64,000 nucleotides of DNA from Syntrophorhabdaceae bacterium (GTDB lineage: Bacteria > Desulfobacterota > Syntrophorhabdia > Syntrophorhabdales > Syntrophorhabdaceae). How positions within the stretch are numbered: position 1 is the first letter of the stretch; every line of letters starts with the position of its first letter. The notes beneath the pieces were generated by a model, which had not been told where the DNA came from, did no database searches, and saw nothing but the letters and a program-made list of their open reading frames with translations. Of the stretch, positions 31,260-40,423 are shown piece after piece. The stretch covers positions 1-64,000 of the forward strand of contig JAOAGQ010000043.1 of NCBI GenBank assembly GCA_026415675.1, written 5' to 3'. A program made the translations under genes and the position numbers.

Positions 31260-31287
31260 ATTCTATAATTTTTTTCCAAATAATCAA
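31260..31287 (-). promoter_or_regulatory. Promoter for the xerC operon
   Basis: Minus strand: TTGATT (31287-31282), a 16-nt spacer and TAGAAT (31265-31260). Only 9 nt separate the -10 box from the xerC ATG at 31250 and no ribosome site is present, so the transcript should be leaderless or nearly so. Confidence 0.6.
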
Positions 31288-31314
31288 GTAAATTCAACTA
31301 AATCAACACCATGT

Positions 31315-31326
31315 GGCTTATAAGCC
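31315..31326. repeat. 12-bp palindrome between xerC and feoB
   Basis: GGCTTATAAGCC is a perfect palindrome in the 159-nt divergent gap, upstream of the feoB promoter. It could be an operator; it does not resemble a Fur box. The rest of the gap is AT-rich. Confidence 0.3.
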
Positions 31327-31367
31327 CTGATTCCATCGACCGCCTTTTCAAATTTTTCTCCCATAAT

Positions 31368-31396
31368 TTGACATTGTAAACCATCCATAGTAAGAC
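31368..31396 (+). promoter_or_regulatory. Possible promoter for feoB
   Basis: TTGACA (31368-31373) with a 17-nt spacer and a poor -10 box TAAGAC (31391-31396). The ATG is 13 nt further on and lacks a ribosome site. Low confidence at the -10 box. Confidence 0.4.
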
Positions 31397-31409
31397 TTAA
31401 TTTATTCTT

Positions 31410-33659
31410 ATGGATACCGAACACATACCGATCACATCCTTTGAAGAAGGGGAAGAGGGAGTTGTATACGAGATAACAGGCGGTGAAGGCTTGATCACCC
31501 GACTGGCAGGGATGGGTATCATTCCAGGAATAAGGATAAAGGTCTTAAGAAATATCAGGGGTCTTGTCATTGTCCTCGCCTCTGATACGAGGATAGCCCT
31601 GGGAAAAGGGCAGGCAGGACACATACTCGCCAAAAAGAGTCCACCTCCACAGAAAGACGAGGAGGAGATAAAAAAAGAGAAGAAAACCATCCTTGTTGCC
31701 CTCGCAGGCCAACCCAATGTAGGAAAGTCAACGGTCTTCAATATGCTTACAGGCCTCTCCCAGCATGTGGGCAACTGGCCGGGGAAGACCGTTGAGAAGA
31801 TAGAGGGTATCCACGAAACAGAAGAGATGGAGATGAGGATCGTTGATCTCCCTGGCACTTACAGCCTCAGTGCCTTCTCCGAAGAGGAACGGGTTGCAAG
31901 GGACTTCATCATTCACGAACACCCCGATGTGATTGTCCTTCTCGTCAATGCTTCCGCCCTTGAGCGAAGTCTCTATCTTTTATCAGAACTTTTGATACTA
32001 GGGCCTCCTGTAATTGTGGCCGTCAATATGATAGACGTTGCCGAATCTCAGGGGGTAAGGATAGATATCGATATGCTTCAAAATTCCCTCCAGTTGCCCG
32101 TTGTGGAGATGATAGCGACAAAGAACAGAGGCATAAAAGAGCTCATCTTGACCATCCAAAGACTTGTTAACGGTGAGTTGAGGTATAACCCCAAGATTCC
32201 AGAGGTGAGCCCTGACCATAGACACATATACGATCGGATCATTGAGCTTCTGGGAGAGCACGCCTCTCCTCCCCATCCTGACGTTTGGCTTGCGGTAAAA
32301 CTGATGGAAGGGGATTCGGAGGCGATTAAGGAGATGAAAGAACTGCTCCCGGAGAAGACGTGGAATGAGATCAATCTCCTCCTCTCAAAACACGAAGATG
32401 CCCTGCGGGCGGTGGTAGGGGGAAGATACGACTGGATAGAGAGGATCACGAGGGCCTCTGTATCAAGGTTCAAAATGGGACAGGTCCTCATAACGGACCG
32501 TATTGACCACGCCTTAACCCGCCCCATAATCGGTGTACCTTTTCTCCTCGCCATACTGGCCTTTGTATTCTTTCTCACCTTCAAGCTCGGCTATCCCGTC
32601 CAGAAATGGCTCGAATCAAGAATGGGAGATATCGCTCGATTTATTGAGTTAAATTTATCAGGAATACCCCTTTGGTTTAAAGGTCTCCTCCTGGATGGTA
32701 TCATAGGCGGGGCAGGATCTGTCCTCGTCCTCGTTCCCATACTTTTCATATTCTTCTCTGCCATGTCCTTTCTCGAGGATGTGGGCTATATGTCAAGGGC
32801 CGCATTCGTTATGGACAGGTTTATGCACATAATAGGTCTCCACGGGAAGAGCTTCCTTCCTTTATGCCTCGGTTTTGGCTGCAATGTCCCTTCCATCATG
32901 GGCTCAAGGATAATAGAGTCAAAGAGGGCAAGGCTTCTCACGATCATGCTAATACCTTTTGTTCCCTGTACTGCAAGAATGGCAAGCGTTACGTTCATAG
33001 CGGCATCGGTCTTTGGAGAAAAAGGGGGGGTTGTCGCATGGGCCCTTATAGCCTTGAACCTTATAGCCCTTGGCCTAACAGGGATGGTGATGAACAGGCT
33101 TTTTTTTAAAAACGAACCTGTTCCTTTTATACTCGAGCTACCCCTTTACCACAAACCGAATCTAAAAACGATCTGGATTGAGGTCTGGACAAGGGTATGG
33201 CTATTCATAAAGAAGGCAGGAACAATTATCCTCGGTGTCTCTGTAATCGTATGGGCCTTGTCAAATTTTCCCGGAGAAAGCATAGAATCGAGTATACTCG
33301 GTCGACTTGGTCATGCCATTGAACCTTTAGGGGCCCCCCTCGGTCTTGACTGGAAAATGATAGTAGCCCTCCTTGCGAGTATTATGGCAAAAGAGAATTC
33401 CATCGCTACCCTGGGGGTGTTGTATAACGTAGGCGAAACAGGCCTTGTAAATGTTTTGTCTGAAACGATAAGCCATGCCTCTTCCCTATCTTTTCTTGTG
33501 ACTTTAATGCTTTTTATACCCTGTGTATCGACTATAGCGGTAATGAAACAGGAGATGAATGATAAAAGGTGGTTTGCCGGGGTATTTATTTTTACCCTCG
33601 CCCTATCGTACGGGGGAGGAGCCCTTGCTTACAGAATAGCCCTACTTTTTGGTCTTTGA
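31410..33659 (+). CDS. feoB: FeoA-FeoB fusion ferrous iron transporter
   Basis: Inner-membrane Fe(II) importer. The 749-residue protein begins with a FeoA SH3-like domain (about 8-78, LAGMGIIPGIRIKVLRN), then a Pro/Lys-rich linker, then FeoB. The GTPase domain has GQPNVGKSTVFN (G1), VDLPGTYSLSAFS (G3) and NMID (G4). The membrane part has the two gate repeats with cysteines, FVPCTARMA and FIPCVSTIA, and LPLCLGFGCNVPSIMGSR. Fusion replaces a separate FeoA. No Fur box was recognised upstream. The gene has no downstream partner; marR converges on it. Confidence 0.95.
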   Translation: MDTEHIPITSFEEGEEGVVYEITGGEGLITRLAGMGIIPGIRIKVLRNIRGLVIVLASDTRIALGKGQAGHILAKKSPPPQKDEEEIKKEKKTILVALAGQPNVGKSTVFNMLTGLSQHVGNWPGKTVEKIEGIHETEEMEMRIVDLPGTYSLSAFSEEERVARDFIIHEHPDVIVLLVNASALERSLYLLSELLILGPPVIVAVNMIDVAESQGVRIDIDMLQNSLQLPVVEMIATKNRGIKELILTIQRLVNGELRYNPKIPEVSPDHRHIYDRIIELLGEHASPPHPDVWLAVKLMEGDSEAIKEMKELLPEKTWNEINLLLSKHEDALRAVVGGRYDWIERITRASVSRFKMGQVLITDRIDHALTRPIIGVPFLLAILAFVFFLTFKLGYPVQKWLESRMGDIARFIELNLSGIPLWFKGLLLDGIIGGAGSVLVLVPILFIFFSAMSFLEDVGYMSRAAFVMDRFMHIIGLHGKSFLPLCLGFGCNVPSIMGSRIIESKRARLLTIMLIPFVPCTARMASVTFIAASVFGEKGGVVAWALIALNLIALGLTGMVMNRLFFKNEPVPFILELPLYHKPNLKTIWIEVWTRVWLFIKKAGTIILGVSVIVWALSNFPGESIESSILGRLGHAIEPLGAPLGLDWKMIVALLASIMAKENSIATLGVLYNVGETGLVNVLSETISHASSLSFLVTLMLFIPCVSTIAVMKQEMNDKRWFAGVFIFTLALSYGGGALAYRIALLFGL

Positions 33660-33661
33660 TG

Positions 33662-34114
33662 TTAACGGGTATTTTTAAGGAGCCTTTTCACCTTATTCAA
33701 TAGCTCAAGCTTCTCCTGTTCGGTAAACCCTTTAAGCATAGTATTCATATTCTCGTCTCTTTCCTTTTCTATCTTCGCAAGGGTATCCCTGCCCTTTTTT
33801 GTGATCTCGAGTATCGTGACCCTCTCATCGTTAGGGTCCGACTTCCTCACAATAAAACCGTTTTTTTCAAGCCTCTTTGCAATGCCTGTCATGTTTGCCC
33901 CCGGAACAAGCATAATCCTGCTAACATCGGTGATCCTGCATTGACCCCCCTGGGAAGCATCGAGGACCCTTAAAACATTATACTGGGGGAAGGAGAGGTC
34001 GTACTTCCTGAAGATGGCGGAGACAACCCTCTTGAATGTCTCTGCTGCCCTCACAAAGGCCATAAGAACAGTCTCATCAGGACTCAAATCGCTTTTATAC
34101 TCCATATTTGGCAT
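33662..34114 (-). CDS. MarR family regulator
   Basis: A 150-residue winged-helix repressor type protein: helices around residues 15-45, recognition region GGQCRITDVSRIMLVPGANMTGIAKRLE (in two parts), wing SDPNDERVTILEITKKG, and a C-terminal dimer helix. MarR proteins often bind phenolic or aromatic compounds. It is divergent from the FAD oxidase/Fe-S cluster, with three 15-bp tandem repeats in the 240-nt gap, so it is the likely regulator of that cluster. ATG 34114 is favoured by GAGG 7 nt upstream. Confidence 0.88.
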   Translation of the reverse strand: MPNMEYKSDLSPDETVLMAFVRAAETFKRVVSAIFRKYDLSFPQYNVLRVLDASQGGQCRITDVSRIMLVPGANMTGIAKRLEKNGFIVRKSDPNDERVTILEITKKGRDTLAKIEKERDENMNTMLKGFTEQEKLELLNKVKRLLKNTR

Positions 34115-34185
34115 CAATCCACCTCATCAGTTACCTTGATTAATAGATATCAAACATTATATCAATTTACTAAATAGCATACCAG

Positions 34186-34230
34186 AAAATAAATATGTTG
34201 AAAATAAATATGTTGATATTTTATATGTTG
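34186..34230. repeat. Three tandem 15-bp repeats in the marR/FAD oxidase gap
   Basis: Two identical units aaaataaatatgttg (34186-34200, 34201-34215) and a third diverged unit atattttatatgttg (34216-34230) lie head to tail. Each ends in ATATGTTG. A TTGACT (34228-34233) overlaps the last unit and could be a -35 box for the plus-strand cluster, though the matching -10 is weak. Spacing of 15 bp is compatible with several regulator dimers side by side; MarR is the obvious candidate. Confidence 0.7.
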
Positions 34231-34357
34231 ACTTTTTGGTTCTCCCTGTGGTATTTCAAGTATCAGGGCAATGGCGTTGTTTCTAAGACACATCTGGGGT
34301 GATTTTTTCGGCAAAAAAAGCAGTGAGTGTAATATAGCCTAAGAACAAGGAGGTAAA

Positions 34358-35815
34358 ATGCGAATCAAAAATGAACTTGCAAAAATCGTGGGCAAGGATT
34401 ATGTGAGCGAAAGCATGGAAGACCGCGTTAAGTATTCGCGGGATGAGAGCCTGCTCCCGCCAGGTATACCCGATGCGGTGGTATGGCCTGGAAGCGCCGA
34501 AGAGGTTTCAAAGGTCGTTGTATGGTGTAATGAGAAGGACATCCCTGTTGTACCTGTAAGCTCTAAGGTACACTTTTACGGGTGTACCATTCCCAAGCAG
34601 GGCGGTATAGTCGTTGACCTCGGAAGGATGAACAAGATCCTCGAGATCGATACCGAAAATAGGCTTGCCAGGTTTGAGGCAGGGGTAACATGGGAACAAC
34701 TCGTAGAGGAACTTGAGAAAAAGGGCCTAAGGCCGATCCTTCCCTTACTACCCCCTGGCAACAGGTCAGTCTTAACGGACACACTGGAAAGAGAGGTATC
34801 GACAAACATCGTCTATGATTATGGGGAGCCGATGCAGTCTGCAGAGGTTGTCTGGCCTACAGGGGAGATCTTCAGATGTGGTTCTGCAAGCGTAAACGGT
34901 TTTCCCGATTCAAAATCGAGAGGGGCAAACCCATCCGGTCCTGGCCTTGACTTCTATCGGTTTCTCCAGCAGGCACAGGGTACCATGGGTATCGTTACAT
35001 GGATAAGCATCAAGGCAGAGAACATTCCAAAGATAGATAAGATATTCTTTGCCCCGGTAGAAGACCTCGCCTATGCCCAGGATTTTCTCTACAGGATACT
35101 CCCGAGGAGGATTGGCCAGGAGTGTTTACTATTGAATAACGTAGATTTTGCCGCCATTCTATCGGCAAAAGGTTTCGGTGATTTCGATGTCTTAAGGGCA
35201 AAACTGCCCCCATGGACCCTTATCCTCACGATAAGCGGCTTAATCAGGAGACCGGAAGAGAAGATCGCATATGAGGAGAAATTCTTAAATCAAGTTTTGA
35301 CCCATGAATTCCAGAAGATGGCGTTAACGGATAACCTGCCAGGTTTTCCAGGCCTCGGAAGGCTCCTCATGCCTATGCTCCGGAGACCGTGGCCGTCTAA
35401 CCTACCTTACTGGAAGAGTACGGTAAAGGGTGGATTCCAGAATCTATTCTTCATCACAAAACCCAATCAGACCCCTATGTTTATGGAAATCATGGAGATG
35501 GTAGCCTCCCGTTATGGTTATCCCATAGCTGATATAGGTAGCTACATACAGCCCATCGAGCACAACCGGGCATGTCAGGTTGAGTTCACTTTCTTCTATG
35601 ACCCCGATGATGATGTTGAGAAGGCGTTTATCGGGGATTTGTACATCGATGCCGCAAAGGCATTGATGAACGAAGGGGCATTCTTCACAAGACCATACGG
35701 CAAACTTGCCTCTATCATTTATGACCGCGCTGCCAACTATACGATGACGTTGAAAAGGCTAAAAAAGGTTTTTGATCCGAAGAATATCATGAATCCCGGA
35801 AATTTGTGCTTCTAA
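34358..35815 (+). CDS. FAD-binding oxidase, VAO/PCMH family (cluster subunit 1)
   Basis: A 485-residue flavoprotein of the vanillyl-alcohol oxidase / FAD-linked oxidase family. The N-terminal PCMH FAD domain has DAVVWPGSAEEVSKVV, IPVVPVSSKVHFYG and GGIVVDLGRMNKILEID. The cap domain leads to the C-terminal KKVFDPKNIMNPGNLCF. Relatives include the GlcD subunit of glycolate oxidase, D-lactate dehydrogenases and 4-cresol dehydrogenase. AAGGAGGTAAA precedes the ATG. It ends 11 nt before a GlcF-like Fe-S protein and a second FAD oxidase, so electrons from a hydroxylated substrate probably pass to the Fe-S protein. Substrate not determinable; an aromatic or phenolic compound is a hypothesis from the MarR context. 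Confidence 0.85.
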   Translation: MRIKNELAKIVGKDYVSESMEDRVKYSRDESLLPPGIPDAVVWPGSAEEVSKVVVWCNEKDIPVVPVSSKVHFYGCTIPKQGGIVVDLGRMNKILEIDTENRLARFEAGVTWEQLVEELEKKGLRPILPLLPPGNRSVLTDTLEREVSTNIVYDYGEPMQSAEVVWPTGEIFRCGSASVNGFPDSKSRGANPSGPGLDFYRFLQQAQGTMGIVTWISIKAENIPKIDKIFFAPVEDLAYAQDFLYRILPRRIGQECLLLNNVDFAAILSAKGFGDFDVLRAKLPPWTLILTISGLIRRPEEKIAYEEKFLNQVLTHEFQKMALTDNLPGFPGLGRLLMPMLRRPWPSNLPYWKSTVKGGFQNLFFITKPNQTPMFMEIMEMVASRYGYPIADIGSYIQPIEHNRACQVEFTFFYDPDDDVEKAFIGDLYIDAAKALMNEGAFFTRPYGKLASIIYDRAANYTMTLKRLKKVFDPKNIMNPGNLCF

Positions 35816-35826
35816 GGAGGGCTAAG

Positions 35827-37149
35827 ATGGAAAAACGAAAAGATCGTTACGATACACCAAAAAAGAAGGTTGCACTCGATGTAACCGATTTAAACAATTT
35901 TACCTACGATATGAGCCGTTGTATCAAGTGCAAGGGTTGCTACTGGGTTGAGCACACCTACATGCCAGGTATCAATTTTTCGGTAAGATGTCCGAGCAAC
36001 TACTGGAACGACTTCGATTCATACGGTGCCTTTGGCAAGATGAGAATAGGACTTGCGGTGGCCGAAGGCAGGATGGAATGGACAGATAAGTTACTGGAGA
36101 TCATATACGCCGACCCCCTATGCGGGGCCTGCGATGTGGGATGCAAGAGAAACCTTGACCTCGAGATAGGGCTTACCCTTGAGGCGTTAAGGATAAAGGC
36201 CGTTAAAGATGGTGCCGGCCCTATGCCTGCCCACAAAAAGATCGCAAAGAATATCGCCACAAAGCACAATCAGTTTGGCTCCATCCATGATAACAGAAAA
36301 AAATGGGTCACAAAGGATATCAAGGTGGCGGCAAAGGCGGATACAATTTACTTTGCAGGTTGCTCCGCATCCTATGTAAATCAGGATATAGCAAAGGCAA
36401 CGGCCAAGGTCTTAAACGCTGCAGGTATTAATTTTATGCTGATGGAGGATGAGTGGTGCTGTGGAAATACCCTTTACTCCGTTGGGATGATCGATGAGGC
36501 AAGGGAACTCGCAAAGAGGAACGTAGAGGCGATCAAAAAGTCAGGGGCAAAGACCCTCGTCACAAGCTGCGCCGAGTGTTACAGGATGTTTAAGGTCGAC
36601 TATCCTAAGATGCTCGATATCTCTACAGACAATCTCGGCTTCAAGGTCGTACATTTCATCGAGGTGGCGGATGAGGCGATCAAGAAGGGCAGTCTAAAAC
36701 CAAATAAACCTGTTGACATAAGGTTCACCTATCACGATTCCTGCGGGGTGAGCAGACTATGCGATCCGTGGACACCGTGGAAAGGCGAGAGAGGCTGGAT
36801 GGGTATGGTGAGCCCCTCTCTTAAGAGGAGGAGAGGAACAATGGGCCTTTATTCACAGACGAGGAATATCTTGAATGCGATCCCCGGGGCAAAATTTGTC
36901 GAGATGCCCCGAACGAGGGAGAACGCCTTCTGTTGCGGGGCAGGAAGGGGAACAAAAGAGGCATTCCCTGATTTGGCAAACACTTCTGCAAAACACCGTC
37001 TTGATGAGGTGAAGCATGTGAGTGCCGAGGTCCTCGTCTCTGCATGTCCCTGGTGTAAGAGTAATTTCAACCAGGCCATAAAGGAAAACGGTGATGCGGT
37101 GAAAGTAATGGATATTTCAGAACTTGTCCTTGCTTCATTGGAAATTTAA
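35827..37149 (+). CDS. CCG-domain Fe-S oxidoreductase (GlcF/HdrD-like)
   Basis: A 440-residue electron-transfer protein. Two N-terminal cluster motifs are seen: C32-x2-C35-x2-C38 plus C55, and C99-x2-C102-x3-C106 (LCGACDVGC). Two cysteine-rich CCG domains follow, the first with FAGCSAS, WCCGNTL and TSCAECY, the second with HDSCGVSRL, FCCGAGRG and ACPWCKS, as in HdrD/HdrB and GlcF where they bind noncubane 4Fe-4S clusters. ATG 35827 follows AAGGAGGG. No membrane segments. It is flanked by two FAD oxidases and is the likely electron collector for both; its own acceptor is not in the cluster. Confidence 0.88.
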   Translation: MEKRKDRYDTPKKKVALDVTDLNNFTYDMSRCIKCKGCYWVEHTYMPGINFSVRCPSNYWNDFDSYGAFGKMRIGLAVAEGRMEWTDKLLEIIYADPLCGACDVGCKRNLDLEIGLTLEALRIKAVKDGAGPMPAHKKIAKNIATKHNQFGSIHDNRKKWVTKDIKVAAKADTIYFAGCSASYVNQDIAKATAKVLNAAGINFMLMEDEWCCGNTLYSVGMIDEARELAKRNVEAIKKSGAKTLVTSCAECYRMFKVDYPKMLDISTDNLGFKVVHFIEVADEAIKKGSLKPNKPVDIRFTYHDSCGVSRLCDPWTPWKGERGWMGMVSPSLKRRRGTMGLYSQTRNILNAIPGAKFVEMPRTRENAFCCGAGRGTKEAFPDLANTSAKHRLDEVKHVSAEVLVSACPWCKSNFNQAIKENGDAVKVMDISELVLASLEI

Positions 37150-37160
37150 GGAGGCAGAAT

Positions 37161-38774
37161 ATGAGTATACAAAAACAGGCATATAACGCTTTAGAGGCAG
37201 TCGTAGGTTCAAAGTATATATCCGATGACCCTGTGATCTGTGAAGGGTACAGGTCAGGTCCTGGTGGGTACGAAAGTGGTCTCGGTTACGAGAGGGTGAT
37301 GACAAAGATACCAGGGGCCGTGATCATGCCCAAGACCACAGAAGAGGTGCAGCAGATAGTAAAGATCTGCAACAGGTACAAGGTTCCCTACGTACCATAT
37401 GCAACAGGTTTTTATGGTCCCCGTTCCCATTGCCATGTGGAGAACGAACTCTTAATCGACCTGAAACGGATGAATCAGTTCGAGATCGATGAAAAACACT
37501 TCTATATAGTTGTAGGTCCCGGGGTGATTTATTCCCCTATCCAGCAGGAGGCCTTCAACAAAGGGGCCTATGTGGTCATAGGTGGTGGTGGAGCCCAGGC
37601 CTCTGCCATTGCCAATCTCATTGGTGATGGCTGGTCTCCGTTGAGCCACAGGATAGGTCTTCCCCACAGGCGTATCCTCGGGACAGAACTCGTCCTTCCC
37701 GATGGAGAGCTTGTAAAGATGGGTTCTTTGGCCCACGGCGATGACCCCTTCTGGGGAGAAGGGCCGGGCCCTGACTTAAGGGGTCTTTTAAGGGGTTTTA
37801 CAGGTTTGAGGGGATGTTTGGGTATCGTCACAAAGATGGCGATCAAGACCTTACCGTTCCAGCCCGAACCGCTGATACCTACCGGTATCTCCCCCAATAC
37901 GGCCCTTGCCCTGCCGCAGAAAAGGGTGAAATGGGTGAACTACCAGATGCCCTCTAAGGCAGCCCAGGTGAAGGCGATGTTTGAGATAGGGAAGGCGGAG
38001 ATTGCAGGGGCTGTAACAAAGGTTCCTCTCTTCTGGCGGGCCATTGCCAAGGCGGAATGCAAAGAGGAGTTCTGGGAAATCTGGGGCAAAGAAAACGAGG
38101 ATACGATAAAGAACTTCTTTATCGTAAGGGTGCTCCTCATAGGTTACACTTCAGAGGAGCAGATGGAATACGACGAGAACGTCCTCAACGATATCATGAA
38201 GGAGCTTGGGGGTATCCCGAGACCCACAAAGCCTTCCGATGAATCATGGCTTAAAAATGCCGACTCGGCAGGTATGTGGCTTATGTGCGGTTCCTATGTC
38301 TCTGTGGACTATATCATCGAATCTCTCTCTCAGGCAACGGTCCACGGCGAATACTATGCTGAGCTGAAGAGAAAATATACACCGCCTCTCATGCCTGACT
38401 ATGGTGACCCGGGTTGGTTCCAGAGCTTTGAACTCGGTCATCAGGGTTATTCAGAGTTCCTCGTATACTGGGATCAGGATGAGGATACCACAGGGGTTGA
38501 CCACTTCTACCTTGAGACATCCAAGATGAACATAAGAGAGCGTTTCTACACATCCCTCTTAGGTCCTCACCAGCCATTATTCCTCACAGGACCAAAATAC
38601 GGGCCCAATTACCACGAATGGCTGTTGAAAGTGAAGAACGAGTTTGATCCTCTCTGGGTCTGCCATCCTCCTGTACCTCTCGCCCATGATGACTTTGTCA
38701 ACAGGGCCGAATGGATGAAACCGTTGAAGGACTGGGAAAGCCCCGAGAAGCTCCCGATGCCCGAATGGAAATAG
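37161..38774 (+). CDS. FAD-binding oxidase, VAO/PCMH family (cluster subunit 2)
   Basis: A 537-residue second flavoprotein of the same superfamily as subunit 1 but clearly diverged. Seen: PGAVIMPKTTEEVQQIVK, VPYVPYATGFYGP, LLIDLKRMNQFEID, an extended glycine-rich loop AYVVIGGGGAQASAIANLIGDG and GLRGCLGIVTKM. It is closer in shape to 4-cresol dehydrogenase type proteins than to GlcD, judging by length and cap. It lacks the usual PG(K/R)-type C-terminus of subunit 1. Starts 11 nt after the Fe-S gene with AAGGAGG and is followed by a strong terminator. A heteromeric complex of both flavoproteins with the Fe-S protein is inferred. Confidence 0.82.
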   Translation: MSIQKQAYNALEAVVGSKYISDDPVICEGYRSGPGGYESGLGYERVMTKIPGAVIMPKTTEEVQQIVKICNRYKVPYVPYATGFYGPRSHCHVENELLIDLKRMNQFEIDEKHFYIVVGPGVIYSPIQQEAFNKGAYVVIGGGGAQASAIANLIGDGWSPLSHRIGLPHRRILGTELVLPDGELVKMGSLAHGDDPFWGEGPGPDLRGLLRGFTGLRGCLGIVTKMAIKTLPFQPEPLIPTGISPNTALALPQKRVKWVNYQMPSKAAQVKAMFEIGKAEIAGAVTKVPLFWRAIAKAECKEEFWEIWGKENEDTIKNFFIVRVLLIGYTSEEQMEYDENVLNDIMKELGGIPRPTKPSDESWLKNADSAGMWLMCGSYVSVDYIIESLSQATVHGEYYAELKRKYTPPLMPDYGDPGWFQSFELGHQGYSEFLVYWDQDEDTTGVDHFYLETSKMNIRERFYTSLLGPHQPLFLTGPKYGPNYHEWLLKVKNEFDPLWVCHPPVPLAHDDFVNRAEWMKPLKDWESPEKLPMPEWK

Positions 38775-38787
38775 CAAAAAAGCGATT

Positions 38788-38820
38788 AAAAAACCCCGCC
38801 TTCTGGCGGGGTTTTTATTT
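38788..38820. terminator. Bidirectional terminator between FAD oxidase and acyl-CoA ligase
   Basis: Stem aaaccccgcc (38791-38800) with ggcggggttt (38805-38814), loop ttct, and T-runs on both strands. The stop codon of the minus-strand ligase (38815-38817) touches the stem. Confidence 0.93.
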
Positions 38821-40359
38821 TAGTTCACTCTTTTTTATCTTCCCCGAGGCCGTCTTCGGGAGTTTATCGATAAACTGGATATATTTTGGGAGTTTATACC
38901 TTGCAAGCCTTTCGTTTAGAAAGGCGTATATCTCTTCCTCTTTCAACTCTTTCCCTTCTTTTACCACGATATACGCCTTCCCCACCTCGTTCCATTTTTT
39001 ATCAGGCACACCGATAACAGCGGCATCTTTTATATGGGGGTGTTCGAGTAAGACCTTCTCTATCTCTGCGGGGTATACGTTCTCCCCTCCACTTATATAC
39101 ATATCCTTCTTTCTATCAACAATATAGACGTAACCATCCTCATCCATCATCGCGAGATCCCCTGTATAGAACCATCCGTCCCTTATCACCTCATCGGTTA
39201 AGTCTTCTTTATTCCAGTAACCGTTCATTACAATGGGTCCTTTCACGGCCACCTCGCCGACCTCCCCCTTTTTGACAGGCCTTCCCTCATCATCCACGAT
39301 GACAACCTCACTGTGCATGACAGGTTGCCCAACGGAACCCATCTTTTCCATGGCCTTCTCCATGGGGAGCCAGAAGAGTGTGGATACCTCAGTCAATCCA
39401 TACACCTGTGATAGGGCTATACCCTTTTTTGCGTATTCCTGCAAAAGGGAGACGGGGACCCTCTCCCCTCCTGTAAAGCAGCACTTAAGGGAACTTAAAT
39501 CATAATCGTCTAAACGGCATTCGTTGATGATAAAGCTATAGACGGTGGCAGGCATCTCGAGGATCGTTACCCTGTATTTTTCTATGGTCTTTAGAATCTC
39601 CTCCGGGGTGAATCTCTTCTTTATGATCACCGTCCCCCCTCTATATATCACAGGGGACATATCGACTATAAGACCTCCCGAATGGAAAAGGGGTCTCATA
39701 ACAATCCCTACATCCTTCCTTGACAGGTCATAGTAGATATTCGCATTTAACACATTGAAGAATGTCTTTCTGTGGGAAAGTACCGCCCCCTTCGGAAGAC
39801 CCGTTGTCCCCGATGTATACATGAGTATGTGGGGGTCATCATCCCCTGCATTCCACGTAATAATAGGCGGGGAATCGGGACATGTGTTGAGAAGCTCGTC
39901 GTAGTCCATGGCCCAGTCAGGCGTTGCCCCCCTCTTTCCCTCCTCCCCTGTGGAACAGGCTATATTCACCTTCATGGGAAGCCTTTTTCTTAACCGTTCT
40001 GCATTTTCCAGAAAATCGTAGTCAAACATGATAAAATCCGTTCCACAGTCCTTTAAGATGAGTTCAAGCTCTGGAAGGGCCAACCTCCAGTTCAGGGGCA
40101 CCATAATCGCCCCTATACCGGATATGGCAAAGAATATCTCTATGAATTGTCTTGAGTTCCTCAAGAGGAGGGCGATTCTATCCCCTTTTTTTACACCCTG
40201 GTTGAGAAAAAGATGGGAGATCCTGTTTACGTTGCTTTTAAACTGGCTATACGTATAGGGTATACCCTCGGAGATGATGGCTATTTTGTCGGGCTGTATC
40301 TTTGCCCATTTGGTGATCCATTCACATACATTTATTAAATTTGTCTTCTCCTCTTTCAT
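38815..40359 (-). CDS. AMP-forming acyl-CoA synthetase
   Basis: A 514-residue adenylate-forming ligase that activates a carboxylic acid as acyl-AMP and then acyl-CoA. Motifs: MYTSGTTGLPKGAVLSH (A3), SQVYGLTEVS (A5), GWFYTGDLAMMDEDGYV (A7), VDRKKDMYISGGENVYP (A8) and the catalytic Lys in LPKTASGKIKKSEL (A10). The class holds both fatty-acid and aromatic-acid ligases, and the substrate cannot be read from the motifs. It converges with the FAD oxidase cluster, so an acid made there could be its substrate, but it has no shared promoter. Confidence 0.92.
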   Translation of the reverse strand: MKEEKTNLINVCEWITKWAKIQPDKIAIISEGIPYTYSQFKSNVNRISHLFLNQGVKKGDRIALLLRNSRQFIEIFFAISGIGAIMVPLNWRLALPELELILKDCGTDFIMFDYDFLENAERLRKRLPMKVNIACSTGEEGKRGATPDWAMDYDELLNTCPDSPPIITWNAGDDDPHILMYTSGTTGLPKGAVLSHRKTFFNVLNANIYYDLSRKDVGIVMRPLFHSGGLIVDMSPVIYRGGTVIIKKRFTPEEILKTIEKYRVTILEMPATVYSFIINECRLDDYDLSSLKCCFTGGERVPVSLLQEYAKKGIALSQVYGLTEVSTLFWLPMEKAMEKMGSVGQPVMHSEVVIVDDEGRPVKKGEVGEVAVKGPIVMNGYWNKEDLTDEVIRDGWFYTGDLAMMDEDGYVYIVDRKKDMYISGGENVYPAEIEKVLLEHPHIKDAAVIGVPDKKWNEVGKAYIVVKEGKELKEEEIYAFLNERLARYKLPKYIQFIDKLPKTASGKIKKSELK

Positions 40360-40423
40360 CGCCGATTCTTATTGTATACAATATTTAAGACAAAGTAAAG
40401 CCATTGGGTAAATTACAGGAAGG

